A DNA stretch of 6,586 bases from Desulfobacteraceae bacterium (GTDB taxonomy: Bacteria > Desulfobacterota > Desulfobacteria > Desulfobacterales > JAABSP01), in NCBI GenBank assembly GCA_011390035.1, contig JAABTE010000147.1, forward strand, positions 1 to 6,586. The letters run 5' to 3'. The position numbers and the translations under genes were made by a program. The notes under the pieces were generated by a model. The model saw only the letters and a program-made list of their open reading frames with translations. It was not told where the DNA came from and made no database searches. Shown piece after piece: positions 6,266-6,586 of this stretch. The first letter of the stretch is position 1. Every line of letters starts with the position of its first letter.

Positions 6266-6294
6266 ACCGGAAAGCGACAGGCGGCGCATTATGA
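6206..6294 (+). other. Chain of five overlapping mini-ORFs linking the kinase to the regulator
   Basis: Each ATGA in the repeat is both a start and the end of the previous frame. The frames are MSGYP (6206-6223), MIGYP (6220-6237), MNRYP (6234-6251), MSRYP (6248-6265) and MNRKATGGAL (6262-6294). Each stops with a TGA that overlaps the next ATG, and the last overlaps the regulator ATG at 6291. The kinase itself ends DGYP-TAA just 10 bases before the first mini-ORF. A 14-base period equals six codons minus the four-base overlap, so gain or loss of units leaves the chain intact. Translation of these peptides is unproven. Their likeliest value, if any, is passing ribosomes by termination-reinitiation to the regulator gene. 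Confidence 0.4.
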
Positions 6295-6586
6295 TTCGCG
6301 TATTGCTGGCGGACGATCATCATATCGTGCGGGCCGGCCTCCGGCGGATGCTGGAGGAGGCCGAGGACATTGAGGTGGTGGCCGACGCGGCCGATGGCAT
6401 GGCGGCCCTCCGGATGGCGGCCGGGATTCGGCCCGACGTGGCCGTGATCGACATCTCCATGCCGGGCCTGGACGGCCTTGAGGTGGTGCAGCGCCTGAAG
6501 GCAGATTTCCCCAAACTGCCGGTGCTTATGCTCACCATGCACGAGGAGGAGCAGTACGTGGTGCGGGCCATCGAGGCCGGCGCCAT
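6291..6586 (+). CDS. NarL/FixJ-type response regulator, receiver domain only in window (partial)
   Basis: The first 98 residues of a response regulator are visible; the gene continues past the window. The receiver domain is canonical: acidic pair D8-D9 (LLADDHHIVRAGL), phospho-acceptor D54 in DVAVIDISMPGLDGLE, and T82 in VLMLTMHEEEQYV. The ADDHxIVRxGLR opening and LTMHxEExYVxxAIxAGA pattern are typical of NarL/LuxR-type regulators, so a C-terminal helix-turn-helix is expected downstream but not seen. It lies directly after a HisKA_3 kinase, the class that phosphorylates such regulators, so it is very likely the cognate partner. The ATG at 6291 is chosen because it begins the conserved beta strand, with AGGCGG (6279-6284) 6 bases upstream as a modest ribosome-binding site. 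In-frame upstream ATG 6234 is blocked by a stop. The start overlaps a mini-ORF stop as ATGA. Confidence 0.93.
   Translation, partial: MIRVLLADDHHIVRAGLRRMLEEAEDIEVVADAADGMAALRMAAGIRPDVAVIDISMPGLDGLEVVQRLKADFPKLPVLMLTMHEEEQYVVRAIEAGA

Noticed and set aside
5886..6542. Antisense frame containing a repeated HGY-x-x-MD-x-x-SW peptide
   Set aside because: The peptide repetition is simply the reverse translation of the 14-bp DNA repeat. Both flanks are antisense to clear kinase and regulator coding sequence.

Overview
The window is bacterial, gene-dense and mostly GC-rich, and all recognisable genes have a bacterial layout: Shine-Dalgarno sites, ATGA gene overlaps and sigma-70-like promoters. A fused TRAP permease next to a multi-PAS NarL-family kinase, a PF04392-type binding protein and a MNT/HEPN pair would fit a metabolically versatile proteobacterium or Desulfobacterota (deltaproteobacterial) genome. 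This taxonomic guess is an inference from gene content only.

Layout. Bases 1-319 (minus strand) hold the N-terminal third of a secreted substrate-binding protein of the ABC_sub_bind (PF04392, TrpX-like) family. It has its own near-consensus promoter at 383-411. A roughly 300-base divergent intergenic region follows, with an extended -10 promoter on the plus strand and a 22-codon leader ORF with a strong ribosome-binding site. Next comes a two-gene MNT nucleotidyltransferase / HEPN pair (617-1470, ATGA overlap), a type VII MntA-HepT-like toxin-antitoxin module whose base composition looks less GC-rich than the genes downstream. About 409 bases without a convincing gene (1471-1879) separate it from the second operon.

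The second operon fills the rest of the window. A 603-residue TRAP transporter fused permease (1880-3691) overlaps by ATGA an 835-residue membrane histidine kinase (3688-6195). The kinase has a DctB-like periplasmic double-Cache domain, two PAS domains and a HisKA_3/HATPase core. A NarL-type response regulator (from 6291, cut by the window edge) follows. The likely logic is that the kinase senses an organic acid outside the cytoplasmic membrane and, through the regulator, controls genes that may include the adjacent transporter. No TRAP solute-binding protein is present in the window.

The most unusual element is the kinase/regulator junction. Six 14-bp tandem units (6182-6265) create a chain of tiny reading frames, each M-x-x-Y-P-stop. 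Each stop overlaps the next start as ATGA, and the last mini-ORF overlaps the regulator start in the same way. This geometry could relay terminating ribosomes from one frame to the next. A second curiosity is a run of eight G near the 3' end of the permease gene, where a -1 slip would fuse permease and kinase in frame.
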